Source: Methanoculleus chikugoensis (lineage in GTDB: Archaea > Halobacteriota > Methanomicrobia > Methanomicrobiales > Methanoculleaceae). From it: a stretch of DNA of 64,000 nt. Shown here one piece after another: positions 51,209 through 60,748 of the stretch. Each line of letters begins with the position of its first letter. The first letter of the stretch is position 1. The notes beneath the pieces were generated by a model. It did no database searches and had not been told where the DNA came from. It was given only the letters and a program-made list of their open reading frames with translations. The stretch covers positions 46,948-110,947 of the forward strand of contig NZ_FMID01000047.1 in the NCBI RefSeq assembly GCF_900095385.1, given 5' to 3'. The position numbers and the translations under genes were made by a program.

Positions 51209-53509
51209 ATGGATTACCTGGAGGAGTTTCCCGTTCTCGTCATCGACGACGAACTGCACTCGGATACCGCGGAAGGACGGGCTTCGCGCGAGATCGTGAA
51301 GGAACTGAAACGCGAGAACTTCCCCGTCATCGAGGCACTGACTGCCCGTGACGGGGTTCACGCATTCCTCTCGCACCCCCACGCGAGCTGCATCGTCATC
51401 GACTGGGAACTCTCCCCCGAGACCACAAACGGCACGCTCACCGTTGCGGACCTCATCACCCTCATCCGGGAGAGGAACCCGAAGATCCCGATATTCTTAA
51501 ACACCGAGAAACTGGCGATCTCCGCGATACCCCTCTCGGTCATATCCCGGATCGACGGCTACATCTGGAAACTCGAAGATACCCCCGGCTTCATCGCCGG
51601 CCACATCAAACGGGCGGCAACGAACTACCTCGCCGACGTCCTCCCGCCGTTCTTCCGGGGGCTGATGGACTACGTCGAGGAGTACCGCTACTCTTGGCAC
51701 ACGCCGGGGCACATGGGCGGCGTCGCGTTCCTCAAAAGCGCCCCGGGCCGGATCTTCTACAACTTCTTCGGGGAGAACGCTCTGCGGGCGGACCTCTCGG
51801 CCTCGGTACAGGAACTCGGCTCGCTCCTCGATCATTCCGGCGTCGTGGGGGAGGCGGAGCGGAAGGCCGCGGAGGTCTTCGGGGCCGACCGGACCTACTT
51901 CGTCACCGGCGGCACGTCGGCCGCGAACAAGATCGTCTGGCTTGGAACCGTCACCAGCGGCGACGTCGTCCTCGTGGACCGGAACTGTCACGCGTCGGTG
52001 ATGCACGCGATCGTCATGACCGGCGCCGTCCCGATCTATCTCATCCCGGCCCGGAACGAGTACGGGATCATCGGCCCCGTCCGGAGCAGCGAGTTCCGTC
52101 CCGAAGTCATCGCAGAGAAGATCAGGAACTGCCCCCTCATCGACGATCCCGCGTCGCAGACGGTCAGGATGGCCGTGATCACGAACTCCACCTACGACGG
52201 GATCTGCTACAGCGCGGAGAGGATCGAGGAGCAGTTGCGCGACACCGTCCCCTACATCCACTACGACGAGGCGTGGTCGGGCTACGCCCGGTTCCACCCC
52301 CTCTACGCCGGGAGGTTCGGGATGCATAAGACGGATGCGGTCGGCCCGACGGTCTTTGCCACCCAGTCGACCCATAAGGTCCTCGCCGCCTTCTCGCAGG
52401 GCTCGATGCTCCACGTCAGGCAGGGCCGGGGCCCCGTCGACCACCCGCGGTTCAACGAGGCGTTCATGATGCTCACCTCGACCTCCCCCCAGTACACCAT
52501 CATTGCGTCGCTCGACGTCGCCACTAAGATGATGGCCGGGCACTCGGGGAGGTTCCTCGTCGAGGAGACGATCGAGGAGGCGATCGTCTTTCGAAAGAAG
52601 ATGGTGACGGTGGCCGAAGAGATCCGGGCAGGGAACCAGACCGGGGAGGACTACTGGTGGTTCACCGTCTGGCAGCCCGACTGCATCATGGACGAGGAGA
52701 CGGAGAGGCCACTTTCTGAGGCGGATGATATCCTCCTCAGAAATCACGCCGGCTGCTGGCTCCTGAATCCGCACGATGCCTGGCACGGTTTCGACGGCGT
52801 TGAGGAGGGCTACGCCATGCTCGATCCCGTTAAGGTGACGATCCTCACCCCGGGGATCGGGCCGGGCGGCAGGATGGAGGAGTGGGGGATACCGGCGGCC
52901 GTCGTCACGAAGTACCTCCGGGGGAGCGGGATCGTCGTCGAGAAGACCGGGTACTACTCGTTCCTGGTCCTCTTCACGCTCGGGATCACCAAGGGCAAGT
53001 CCGGGACGCTGCTTGCGGAACTCTTCCGATTCAAGGCGCTCTACGATGGGAACAGCCCGATCGAGGAGGTCTTCCCCGATCTCGTGCGCCGCTACCCGGC
53101 CCGGTACGCCGGGCGGGGCCTCGCCGACCTCTGCCGGGAGATGCACGGCTACCTGCGTGACGAGTCGATCGCCGGGACGCTCAGGAACGTCTACGCGACG
53201 CTGCCTGAGGCGGCGATGACGCCGGCGGAGGCCTACCGCCGCCTGGTGCGGGGCGAGGTGACGCCGGTGCCCGCGAGCGAACTCGAAGGGAGGACGGTTG
53301 CGGTGATGGTCGTCCCCTACCCGCCCGGCATCCCGGTCATCATGCCGGGGGAGCGGTGTACCCCGGCCACGCGGGCGATCGTCGACTACCTCACGGCGTC
53401 GCAGGAGTTTGATTCTCGCTTCCCGGGGTTCGAGAACGAGGTGCACGGGGTGGACATCGTGGCGGAGGACGGGCAGAGGGTCTACTACGTCTACTGTGTT
53501 GCGGAGTGA
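51209..53509 (+). CDS. Orn/Lys/Arg decarboxylase, bacterial biodegradative type
   Basis: 766 residues with the three parts of AdiA/CadA/SpeF enzymes: an N-terminal receiver-like wing domain (VLVIDDELHSD, ...FLSHPHASCIVIDWELS, 1-145), a PLP fold I domain with TPGHMGGVAF, VTGGTSAANK, IHYDEAWSGYARFHPL and Schiff-base Lys390 in STHK, and a C-terminal domain. It removes CO2 from arginine, lysine or ornithine. The substrate cannot be fixed from motifs alone. Methanogens normally make agmatine with a pyruvoyl enzyme, so this is probably acquired. Two palindromic repeats precede it. Confidence 0.9.
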   Translation: MDYLEEFPVLVIDDELHSDTAEGRASREIVKELKRENFPVIEALTARDGVHAFLSHPHASCIVIDWELSPETTNGTLTVADLITLIRERNPKIPIFLNTEKLAISAIPLSVISRIDGYIWKLEDTPGFIAGHIKRAATNYLADVLPPFFRGLMDYVEEYRYSWHTPGHMGGVAFLKSAPGRIFYNFFGENALRADLSASVQELGSLLDHSGVVGEAERKAAEVFGADRTYFVTGGTSAANKIVWLGTVTSGDVVLVDRNCHASVMHAIVMTGAVPIYLIPARNEYGIIGPVRSSEFRPEVIAEKIRNCPLIDDPASQTVRMAVITNSTYDGICYSAERIEEQLRDTVPYIHYDEAWSGYARFHPLYAGRFGMHKTDAVGPTVFATQSTHKVLAAFSQGSMLHVRQGRGPVDHPRFNEAFMMLTSTSPQYTIIASLDVATKMMAGHSGRFLVEETIEEAIVFRKKMVTVAEEIRAGNQTGEDYWWFTVWQPDCIMDEETERPLSEADDILLRNHAGCWLLNPHDAWHGFDGVEEGYAMLDPVKVTILTPGIGPGGRMEEWGIPAAVVTKYLRGSGIVVEKTGYYSFLVLFTLGITKGKSGTLLAELFRFKALYDGNSPIEEVFPDLVRRYPARYAGRGLADLCREMHGYLRDESIAGTLRNVYATLPEAAMTPAEAYRRLVRGEVTPVPASELEGRTVAVMVVPYPPGIPVIMPGERCTPATRAIVDYLTASQEFDSRFPGFENEVHGVDIVAEDGQRVYYVYCVAE

Positions 53510-53680
53510 TTGGAGTAATATGATCGCGTGAGTTAGTGGTGTTCCCAAAAGAGTGTTCGCAGGGTGGGGCACACCCTGAATGACGTCTGAGAGGATGGGA
53601 CCGCTCCGCCACCATGCAATGACGATGTGGATCCCGGCCGGTGAACCGGGACCCCCCGACGTCAGGCCTGTGGGAGGGCC

Positions 53681-55024
53681 TTACTCTCCCTTCAGCATCG
53701 CGTCGATCGCCGCCGCCGCCTTCTTCGCCGAGCCCATCGCCTCGATCACCGTCGCGGCGCCGGTGGCGATATCCCCGCCGGCGTAGACGTGGGGGATGGA
53801 CGTCCGGCCGTTCTTGTCGACGACGACGTTGCCCCTCCGGCCGCGCTCGAGCCCCGGGATCAGGGAGACGAGGAGCGGGTTCGGGCTCGTCCCGATCGCC
53901 TGGATCACCATGTCCACGTCGAGGGTGAACTCGCTCCCCTCGATCGGCTCCGGAGATCGGCGGCCGCTCGCATCGATGCCGCAGAGGGACATCTTCACGC
54001 ACTCGACGCCGGTGACGGACTGCTCGCCGAGGATCCGGGTCGGGTTCGCGCAGGTGTAGAACTCGATTTCCTCCTCCTTTGCATGGACGACCTCGGCCCG
54101 CCGTGCCGGCATCTCCTCCTCGCCCCGGCGGTAGATCAACGAGACCTTCGCGCCCAAGCGGCGAGCCACCCTCGCCGCGTCCATCGCGACGTTTCCGCCA
54201 CCGATCACCGCGACGCGGGCGGCGTGCAGGACCGGCGTGTCGGACTCGGGGAACGCATCGGCGTGCATCAGGTTCACCCTCGTCAGGAACTCGTTTGCCG
54301 AGTAGACCCCGTTTAAGTTCTCTCCCGGGATGCACATGAACGCAGGAAGCCCAGCCCCGGTTCCGAGGAAGACCGCGTCGTAGCCGAGGAGTTCGTCCGT
54401 GCTGACGCTCCTCCCCACGAGGTGGTTCTTCTTCAGGCGGGCACCGAGGGCGAGCACCTGGTCGATCTCCGCTCTGACGACGTCCTTCGGGAGCCGGAAT
54501 GCGGGGATGCCGTAGGTCAGGACGCCGCCGGCCTCGTGGAGCGATTCATAGATCGTGACGGCGTGGCCGGCGCGGGCGAGTTCGGCCGCGGCCGTCAGCC
54601 CGGCGGGGCCGGAGCCCACGACCGCCACGCGCTTCCCGGTCGGCTTTGCCGTCTCGGGGAGTTCGGCGCCGCTCTCCCGCTCCCGGTCGGCCACGAACCG
54701 CTCGAGCGCGCCGATCCGGATCGGGGTATCCTTGTTGCCGAGGATGCAGACCCCCTCGCACTGGGTCTCCTGCGGGCAGACCCGGCCGCAGATGGCGGGG
54801 AGCATGTTCTGCTCCTTGAGCGCCCGTGCGGCCGCGGGGAAGTTCCCTTCCGCGACGTGCCCGATGAACGCGGGGATGTCGATGCAGACGGGGCAGCCCT
54901 TCACGCAGAGCGGCTTCTTGCACTGCAGGCAGCGCTCCGCCTCGGCGATCGCCTCGTCGGCGGAGAGGCCGCCATCGACCTCCTTGAAGTCCTTGATCCG
55001 GACGTCGGCAGGCCGGTCACTCAT
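53681..55024 (-). CDS. NADPH-dependent glutamate synthase small-subunit-like oxidoreductase
   Basis: 447 residues from the ATG at 55024, eight bases inside the stop of the partner gene. N-terminal iron-sulfur region: CLQCKKPLCVKGCPVCIDIP and ICGRVCPQETQCEGVC. Two dinucleotide folds: GSGPAGLTAAAELARAGHAV (FAD) and AVIGGGNVAMDAARVARRLG (NADPH), ending with the VYAGGDIATGAATVIEAM region. GltA/GltD or NfnB (bifurcating transhydrogenase) family. With the adjacent flavoprotein it forms an NfnAB-type pair. No large GltB is nearby. Confidence 0.88.
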   Translation of the reverse strand: MSDRPADVRIKDFKEVDGGLSADEAIAEAERCLQCKKPLCVKGCPVCIDIPAFIGHVAEGNFPAAARALKEQNMLPAICGRVCPQETQCEGVCILGNKDTPIRIGALERFVADRERESGAELPETAKPTGKRVAVVGSGPAGLTAAAELARAGHAVTIYESLHEAGGVLTYGIPAFRLPKDVVRAEIDQVLALGARLKKNHLVGRSVSTDELLGYDAVFLGTGAGLPAFMCIPGENLNGVYSANEFLTRVNLMHADAFPESDTPVLHAARVAVIGGGNVAMDAARVARRLGAKVSLIYRRGEEEMPARRAEVVHAKEEEIEFYTCANPTRILGEQSVTGVECVKMSLCGIDASGRRSPEPIEGSEFTLDVDMVIQAIGTSPNPLLVSLIPGLERGRRGNVVVDKNGRTSIPHVYAGGDIATGAATVIEAMGSAKKAAAAIDAMLKGE

Positions 55025-55877
55025 GGTGGTGGCCTCCTTCGCCGCACCGGCACCGGTGCTCCGCAAACCGCTCGAGCGAGGCCTTCTCCTGCCCGGTGTA
55101 GATTCGCTGCCGCTGCATCAGTTCAGCAAAGTCGACCTGGTGCGCGTCGAACTCGGGGCCGTCGACGCAGGCAAACTTCGTCTCTCCCCCGACGGTCACC
55201 CGGCAGGAGCCGCACATCCCTGTCCCGTCGACCATGATCGGGTTGAGGCTCACGTAGGTCTTCACGCCGTAGGGAACCGTCGCGCCGGCGGTGACCTTCA
55301 TCATGATGGCGGGGCCGATGATCCAGACCCGGTCGATCTTCCTCTCCGCGAGCAGTTTCTTCAGGACGTCGGCCGCAAACCCGTGAACGCCCTTGCTCCC
55401 GTCGTCGGTCGTGATGTGGAGTTCGTCGCAGATCTCGCGCATCTCGTCCTCGAGGATGAGGAGATCGGCGCTCCTCGCCCCGATGATCCCGATGACGTGG
55501 TTGCCGGCACTTTTCAGTTCCTTCGCGATGAGGGGGGTGCTTGCGATCCCGACACCGCCGCCGATGACGCAGCAGGTGCCGTAGTTGCCGATCTCGCTCG
55601 GTTTTCCGAGCGGCCCCACGACGTCGCTGATGCTGTCGCCCGCGCCGAGGGTCGCAAGCTCCTCAGTCGTCTTGCCGACGGTCATAAAGATCACCCGGAC
55701 GGTGTCCCCCCTGATCGCGGAGATGGTGAGCGGTATCCGCTCGCCCGCCTCGTGCAGGCGGAGGATGATAAACTGACCCGCCCGTGCGTGCTGCGCCACC
55801 TGCGGCGCACGTATCCAGTATTCGTAAACCCGGTCGGCGAGTTTTGTCGCCGCATCTATCTTATACAACTGATTCAC
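55017..55877 (-). CDS. Sulfide dehydrogenase/NfnA-type FAD-iron-sulfur subunit
   Basis: 286 residues. Ferredoxin-NADP reductase-like fold: [20 protein letters not shown] (FAD), GDSISDVVGPLGKPSEIGNY, VIGGGVGIASTPLIAKEL (NAD(P)), and a C-terminal cluster motif with four Cys (GTGMCGSCRVTVGGETKFAC). This matches dihydroorotate-dehydrogenase electron-transfer, sulfide dehydrogenase SudB and NfnA proteins. It is translationally coupled to the GltA-like subunit (8-base overlap). Together they may bifurcate electrons between ferredoxin, NADPH and NADH. Confidence 0.88.
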   Translation of the reverse strand: MNQLYKIDAATKLADRVYEYWIRAPQVAQHARAGQFIILRLHEAGERIPLTISAIRGDTVRVIFMTVGKTTEELATLGAGDSISDVVGPLGKPSEIGNYGTCCVIGGGVGIASTPLIAKELKSAGNHVIGIIGARSADLLILEDEMREICDELHITTDDGSKGVHGFAADVLKKLLAERKIDRVWIIGPAIMMKVTAGATVPYGVKTYVSLNPIMVDGTGMCGSCRVTVGGETKFACVDGPEFDAHQVDFAELMQRQRIYTGQEKASLERFAEHRCRCGEGGHHHE

Positions 55878-56054
55878 TCCTGATGACGTTGGTCGATCTT
55901 GGCGTCAAGATATACCTGAACATTTCGTACATATTGTAACTTCAGCCTCTTTACTGCAGCTCTTCCGTCTTGAACCATACGCCATGACCGGCCTGAGCGA
56001 AGATGAATGCGGAGTAAAAAACGCGAACGGTTATCCGTTGATCCGTCACAGAAG

Positions 56055-56237
56055 ATGGATATGCGGAACCAGGTAATCTGGGGGATTGCCCTGACCGCCA
56101 TCGGCGCGGCGATCGCAATCATCGCGGTCCTGGGGCTCCCGTTCCTCCTCATCTACAGCATCCCGCTCATCGTGATCGGCCTCGCGCTGATCGTATGGCG
56201 GGGGCGCGAGGAGACCATCGAAGCGATCAAAGAGTGA
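56055..56237 (+). CDS. Small two-helix membrane protein
   Basis: 60 residues from ATG 56055 (a longer frame from 56007 is basic without a ribosome site). Two membrane helices: VIWGIALTAIGAAIAIIAVL and FLLIYSIPLIVIGLALIVW, then a charged end REETIEAIKE. It ends eight bases before the YbjQ gene, so they are probably one transcript. No function known. Confidence 0.65.
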   Translation: MDMRNQVIWGIALTAIGAAIAIIAVLGLPFLLIYSIPLIVIGLALIVWRGREETIEAIKE

Positions 56238-56244
56238 GTGACGC

Positions 56245-56568
56245 ATGATACTGACGACGACTGCAGAGGTACCGGGCTACGCTGTGGGAGAGATCCTCGG
56301 CGTGGTCTTCGGCAACACCGTACGGACGAAGAATATAGGGAAGGATATCACTGCGGGCTTAAAAAGCCTCGTCGGCGGCGAGCTCCAGGAATACACCGAT
56401 ATGCTCGCCGACGCCCGGACGGAGTCATACAACCGGATGGTCAATTCCGCGCGCGATCTCGGCGCCGATGCGGTGGTGAACGTCCGGTTCACGACGTCCC
56501 AGACGATGGCGACGGCAGCCGAACTCCTCGCCTACGGGACGGCGGTGAAGCTCGTTCCGAGGAAGTAA
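56245..56568 (+). CDS. YbjQ family protein (UPF0145)
   Basis: 107 residues. ILTTTAEVPGYAVGEILGVV, FGNTVRTKNIGKDITAGLKS, then LGADAVVNVRFTTSQ and a closing TAVKLVPR are the YbjQ signatures. The family forms pentameric rings and has been called a heavy-metal-binding domain without proven function. It follows a small membrane protein and ends at a T-run terminator. Confidence 0.88.
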   Translation: MILTTTAEVPGYAVGEILGVVFGNTVRTKNIGKDITAGLKSLVGGELQEYTDMLADARTESYNRMVNSARDLGADAVVNVRFTTSQTMATAAELLAYGTAVKLVPRK

Positions 56569-56578
56569 GGGCTTTCAG

Positions 56579-56603
56579 GGCAGGGGATCCTGTCTTTTTT
56601 TTT
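56579..56603 (+). terminator. Intrinsic-type terminator after ybjQ
   Basis: GGCAGG (56579-56584), loop GGAT, CCTGTC (56589-56594), then nine T residues. It is a compact hairpin followed by a T run, as used by archaeal polymerase and helped by the T tract alone. Confidence 0.7.
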
Positions 56604-56683
56604 AGTTGGGATTTGCGGCACGAGTTTGACCTTCTGGCGGGGGTTAAAGTTCTTGCTACTCGCACGTGTTTGTAACACGGATT

Positions 56684-56862
56684 TCAAGGGGGTATCGCCA
56701 TGACTGCCCCCGCCCCTCAGGGGCGGGGGAGGAGGCCGAAGGCCGGGCGGGGTGGGGGTTACAGATGTCCGCATACAAGGTAGAGACAGGGGAGGGGGGC
56801 TGCACCCCCCTCCCCGTCAGCCCCACCCCCAATGGCGATACCCCCACGGTCCACTGCATGGG
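56684..56862 (+). repeat. Palindromic GC-rich intergenic repeat, copy G (long form)
   Basis: Left end GGGGGTATCGCCATGACTGC, CCGCCCCTCAGGGGCGGGGG AGGAGGCCGAAGGCCGGG, central GTAGAGACAGGGGAGGGGGG with CTGCA turn and CCCCCCTCCCC, and right end AATGGCGATACCCCC. It is the clearest full unit in the window. Confidence 0.85.
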
Positions 56863-56904
56863 GAGAGCCCGAAAAAAAACTGAAGCCCAACTCGCTCCCG
56901 GGAC

Positions 56905-57066
56905 ACGGCTTTCCATCGGCTATCGTCACGCACTGCCCCCGCCCCCGGGGCGGGGAACGACTGCTGGAACAGCAGGAGTTTAAGCACCGCAGGTGCGAAT
57001 GAGGAGGCTGGAGGCCGGGCGGGGTGGGGGCTATTGGATGAGTTCTATATGATAAAGGCGGGGGCG
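56905..57066 (+). repeat. Palindromic GC-rich intergenic repeat, copy H, with inserted 45 bases
   Basis: Begins ACGGCTTTCCATCGGCTATC GTCACGCACTGCCCC, then the usual GGAGGCCGGGCGGGGTGGGG follows, but about 45 bases (GAACGACTGCTGGAACAGCA GG... to GCACCGCAGGTGCGAATG) are inserted between the two blocks. It abuts the end of arcS. Confidence 0.7.
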
Positions 57067-57074
57067 GGCCACCC

Positions 57075-58709
57075 TCACTCCCCGATCTTCTTCACCTTCC
57101 GCACCCGCACCGCGACCCCGCGCTTCGACCGCAGCATCTCGTCCGCGCCCATCATCGCCCGTCCGGTGGCGATAGCGAGCGGCCCTTCCACGAGCACCTC
57201 GTCGCCCTCTCGAATCCGGGGGTCGCAGTCCGTGATCCCCGGGGCAAGGACATCGCCCTGCGGCACGAACTCATCGATCCTGATCCGGTAGCCCTCCGGG
57301 ATCAGGTCCCAGCCCTCAAACGTCGGGCGGAAGAGCCCGGTCCCGGGGTCGATGCTGAAGAGTTGCTGCTTTCCGCGGAGCACCGCCATCTGCATGCTCT
57401 TCCCCCGGATCTGGAGGCCCTTTGTGTTGATATCGGTCGCGAACTGCCAGGAGACCGTGCCGCGGATGATGTCGGTCTGCATCCGCCGTTCGCCTTCGAG
57501 GGCGGCATTCAGGGCGCGAAGAGACTCCGGCGCCGTCGGGTGACCCGTGCAGGTCACCTCGAGGTCGAACCCGCAGGCGTCCGCCGCCATCTCCGCAACG
57601 GTAAGCGCTCCGCCCTCGAGGTGGGCGATCACCCTCCGGTAGGGGTGGGCGGCGAAGTAGCGGGCGAGGATATCGGCGATGAAGGCGCATTCCTCGCGGT
57701 CCCAGTAGCCGGTCACCGGCACGTCGTAGTGGCCGGCGGGGTAGACCCGCTCGAGTTCTCGCGGCACGAGGCCGAGGGGCGAGGTGACGATCAGTTCGTG
57801 CGCCCGCCGGTCCACGGTGCTCATGAAGAGTTTGTGGCTCCGGGAGAGCGAGTAGGGCTTCCTCGCCGAGCAGGGGAGGAGGACCGCGACGTCCGTTCTG
57901 GTCGGGACAAACCGCTCGATCACCCGGTCGGCGAACCGCCGGACTTCCGCCCGGTTCTGCGACTCGGCGGTGTTTGCCCGCATCGGCACCGACCGCACCA
58001 CCGGGAGGGAACGCTCCATAAATGCGTAGTTGCGGTCGAGGAACCGGAGGATGCCGACCTGCGCGGCGTCCGTGCGGCACCGGGCCTCCATCAGTTCCCG
58101 GAGCCGTCCAGACTCGATGTAGTGGCGCACAAGGGCGAGTTCGCGGTCGAGCGCGAGACGGTTGTGCCGCAGAAGGTCGCCCTCCCGGCAGCCCTCGCAC
58201 CCGCAGACCCCGGTTTCCATCATCGATGCGGGGAACTCGCCTTCGGGGAGGCAGAACTTCTTCTGCGCGGAGGCGAGGTCGACCCCCCGGTAGTCGAAGA
58301 GGTCGAAGCCCGAGTAGACGAGGAGGCAGGCGGTCGAGGGGAGCGCCGCGGCCGGGGCATACCACGCAGTATCCGGTGGGAGTTTCTCTTTTAAGGCAGC
58401 AAGCCATCCCGCGTAGTTCCGGGGGTTCTTCTCCGCGGTATGCCAGTTCGCCACCATGACGCAGTCGCCGGACTCCGCCGAGGCGGCGAGCGGGTGGACG
58501 GTCGCCGGCTGCCCCTCGCCGGGGCTGAAGTAGTTCTCCACGAACGCCGGGTCGATGGCGAGCGGGACGTTCGAGAGAATACGGTCACGGAGCGTGGGGA
58601 AGAGGGCGTCCGTATCGAGGGCGGCGGGGAGGGATACGCTCGCCTCTTCGTGCTCGAAGGTTCCTATCCGGGCGAGGCCGTCGCGTTTTTGCGCCTCATA
58701 CCTGCTCAT
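57075..58709 (-). CDS. arcS: Archaeosine synthase ArcS
   Basis: 544 residues from the ATG at 58709, which overlaps the tgtA stop by 14 bases. ArcS adds lysine or ammonia to preQ0 at position 15 of tRNA. The active-site loop [14 protein letters not shown] is present (about residue 290), and a C-terminal PUA domain ([20 protein letters not shown]) binds tRNA. The N-terminal half is TGT-like but not catalytic. It is coupled to tgtA, whose product inserts preQ0. Confidence 0.93.
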   Translation of the reverse strand: MSRYEAQKRDGLARIGTFEHEEASVSLPAALDTDALFPTLRDRILSNVPLAIDPAFVENYFSPGEGQPATVHPLAASAESGDCVMVANWHTAEKNPRNYAGWLAALKEKLPPDTAWYAPAAALPSTACLLVYSGFDLFDYRGVDLASAQKKFCLPEGEFPASMMETGVCGCEGCREGDLLRHNRLALDRELALVRHYIESGRLRELMEARCRTDAAQVGILRFLDRNYAFMERSLPVVRSVPMRANTAESQNRAEVRRFADRVIERFVPTRTDVAVLLPCSARKPYSLSRSHKLFMSTVDRRAHELIVTSPLGLVPRELERVYPAGHYDVPVTGYWDREECAFIADILARYFAAHPYRRVIAHLEGGALTVAEMAADACGFDLEVTCTGHPTAPESLRALNAALEGERRMQTDIIRGTVSWQFATDINTKGLQIRGKSMQMAVLRGKQQLFSIDPGTGLFRPTFEGWDLIPEGYRIRIDEFVPQGDVLAPGITDCDPRIREGDEVLVEGPLAIATGRAMMGADEMLRSKRGVAVRVRKVKKIGE

Positions 58710-60147
58710 AGAGCACCTCCGCACCGGGCACCTCTTCAAGCACGAGACGCGCCCACTCCTCGCCGCACCGGACAGCAAACCGGCTCTCCGGGTGCGCCTC
58801 CATCAGCGAGCGGATGCCCGCGCATCCCGACCTGACCATATCGTCGTCCCATTCCGGGACCTCGCTCTGCCCTACCGGGAAGGTCTCCGCGAGTTCCACC
58901 GGATACGGCCCGAAGGGTGGTTTGAAGTTCAGGACGGTATCGAACCCGGGAACTGCTTTCCCATCGAATGAGACGAGTACCCGCTCACTGACGGAGATCC
59001 GGCCGATAACCTCATGGAACCGGAGCACCTCCGTTCTCCGGCAGGTCTCCGAGCCCCGGTAGAAGAACCTCCGCTTGGAGACGGGGTCGTCGCGTTCGAG
59101 TTCCGCAGTGTGAGCGAGGAGTTCCCGGTAGCCGTCGAGCAGGCGCGGGTGGCTCCGGCACCGCTCGTCGACCAGCTCCCAGAGCGTCCCGTCCTGGATC
59201 GCCTGCCGGATGCGGGCGATCTCCGCAAGGGTGACGTGCAGGTTGTGGAGGGCGAGCAGCCGCTCCCGGTCGTCGGACTTCCGGAGCTCGTCGGCGGTCA
59301 TCGAGCGGCAGACCCGGCAGGCGCAGGGGAGTTCCGCGAGCTCGTCGATCTTGAAGCTCCCGTGCGGGGTGATGTAGCGCCCTTCCCGCGCGAAGAGGGC
59401 GTATGCGGCCGAGTCGAAGAGGTCGCAGCCCATCGCGACGGCGAGGGCGAACATCGACGGGTGGCCTGCGCCGAAGAGGTGGACCGCGGTCGCCGGGGAG
59501 AGGCCGCGTTTCGCCGCAAGGACGACCTGCACGAGTTCTTTGTAGCGGTAACTCTCCATCAGCGGCACCACGGCCCCGACGGGAGCAAACGTGAAGCCGA
59601 GGTCACGGACGGCCCGGCCCGCCTCCTCGCGGAGGTCGGTGAAGATGCCGCCCTGCACCGGCCCGGCAAGGTTCGCGTCGGGGAAGAGGGCCTGTGCCTC
59701 CCGGATCCGCTCCATCGTGACCCCGAGTTCTCGTGCCGCCCTCTCCCTCCCCGCGTCCGGCGGGGTGGGGATGTCCAGGGGGACGACGATATCGCTTCCG
59801 ATTGCCTGCTGGAACTCGAGCGTCTCCTGGTTGCTCACCTCGACCTCCCCGTAGACGGAGAGCTGGAACGAGCCCGAGTCGGTCATGATGACGCCGTCGA
59901 AGTCGAGGACGCCGTGAAGCCCTTCCGCGATCGCCCGATCGCGGTACTCCGTGCTCCGCCTGAAGATGTAGGCGTTCGTGATCAGCGCTTCGACGCCCAT
60001 CTCCCGCATCTCGCGGGGGGTGACCAGGGGGAGGTGGGGATTGACGACGGGGAGGAGCGCGGGCGTCCGGACTGTTTTATCGTTCACCCTGAGTTTGCCG
60101 ACCCTTCCCGCGATATCTTTGTGTATGACTTCAAACGTAATTGCCAT
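58696..60147 (-). CDS. tgtA: Archaeosine tRNA-guanine transglycosylase TgtA
   Basis: 483 residues from the ATG at 60147 (ATTTTEVIHK-type start: [17 protein letters not shown]). Catalytic features: [20 protein letters not shown] with the base-exchange Asp, [39 protein letters not shown], and a zinc site PCACRVCRS near residue 285. It exchanges guanine 15 of tRNA for preQ0. Its end overlaps arcS. Unlike the 580-residue Pyrococcus enzyme it carries no clear PUA domain; ArcS has it. Confidence 0.94.
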   Translation of the reverse strand: MAITFEVIHKDIAGRVGKLRVNDKTVRTPALLPVVNPHLPLVTPREMREMGVEALITNAYIFRRSTEYRDRAIAEGLHGVLDFDGVIMTDSGSFQLSVYGEVEVSNQETLEFQQAIGSDIVVPLDIPTPPDAGRERAARELGVTMERIREAQALFPDANLAGPVQGGIFTDLREEAGRAVRDLGFTFAPVGAVVPLMESYRYKELVQVVLAAKRGLSPATAVHLFGAGHPSMFALAVAMGCDLFDSAAYALFAREGRYITPHGSFKIDELAELPCACRVCRSMTADELRKSDDRERLLALHNLHVTLAEIARIRQAIQDGTLWELVDERCRSHPRLLDGYRELLAHTAELERDDPVSKRRFFYRGSETCRRTEVLRFHEVIGRISVSERVLVSFDGKAVPGFDTVLNFKPPFGPYPVELAETFPVGQSEVPEWDDDMVRSGCAGIRSLMEAHPESRFAVRCGEEWARLVLEEVPGAEVLYEQV

Positions 60148-60152
60148 TAGGG

Positions 60153-60719
60153 TTAAACCGCCTTTTCTTCGAATATCTGCCCCTCGAACGTCTGCACGGC
60201 GACATCGGCGCGCTTCCAGCACCCGGGCGGGAGCCCGGCCTTGACGCAGGTCTGGTCGAGGAACTCTCTGCTGCTCCAGCCGTACTCGGTCGGGACCTGC
60301 GGGAGGAGGAGACCTCCTCTCCCGAGGCCGCTGACGATCAGGCCGTGCTTCCCGACCTCGACATGGTCGGGGCGCTCCTGTGGCGGGCAGTCGAGCGTCC
60401 GGGGAAGCGTGAGCACCGTCACCTCGAGATCGAGGTCGCCGAGTTCCGACCGCGATACCGGGGGAAACCGGGGGTCCTCGAGAGCCGCCGATGCTGCCGC
60501 CTCGACGATCGCGTCACCGAGCGGTTTTACCGGGTAGGGGAGGCCGATGCATCCTCGGAGTTGTCCTTGCCGCTTGATCGTGACGAAGACGCCGCGCTTA
60601 TCCCTGAAGACCTCAGGGGGATCGGGCAGCACCATTCGTTCGCCGTCGACGGCGTTCTCGATGGCGCTCCGTGCCAGTCGAACTGCCGTTCTGCCTTCTT
60701 CCGGGGTCAGCATTTCCAT
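60153..60719 (-). CDS. AMMECR1-domain protein
   Basis: 188 residues from ATG 60719 (a second ATG two codons on). The AMMECR1 signature [20 protein letters not shown] is present, plus [19 protein letters not shown] and [20 protein letters not shown], near C-terminal KAGLPPGC. The family is universal, possibly in nucleic acid or redox modification, but without proven function. No ribosome site, so possibly leaderless. It ends five bases before tgtA. Confidence 0.88.
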   Translation of the reverse strand: MEMLTPEEGRTAVRLARSAIENAVDGERMVLPDPPEVFRDKRGVFVTIKRQGQLRGCIGLPYPVKPLGDAIVEAAASAALEDPRFPPVSRSELGDLDLEVTVLTLPRTLDCPPQERPDHVEVGKHGLIVSGLGRGGLLLPQVPTEYGWSSREFLDQTCVKAGLPPGCWKRADVAVQTFEGQIFEEKAV

Positions 60720-60748
60720 CAAAATGGGTTGTATGATATTGAATACTT

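Noticed and set aside
56656..56983. Overlapping frames on both strands over repeat copies G and H
   Set aside because: They translate the repeat, with low complexity and no conservation beyond it.
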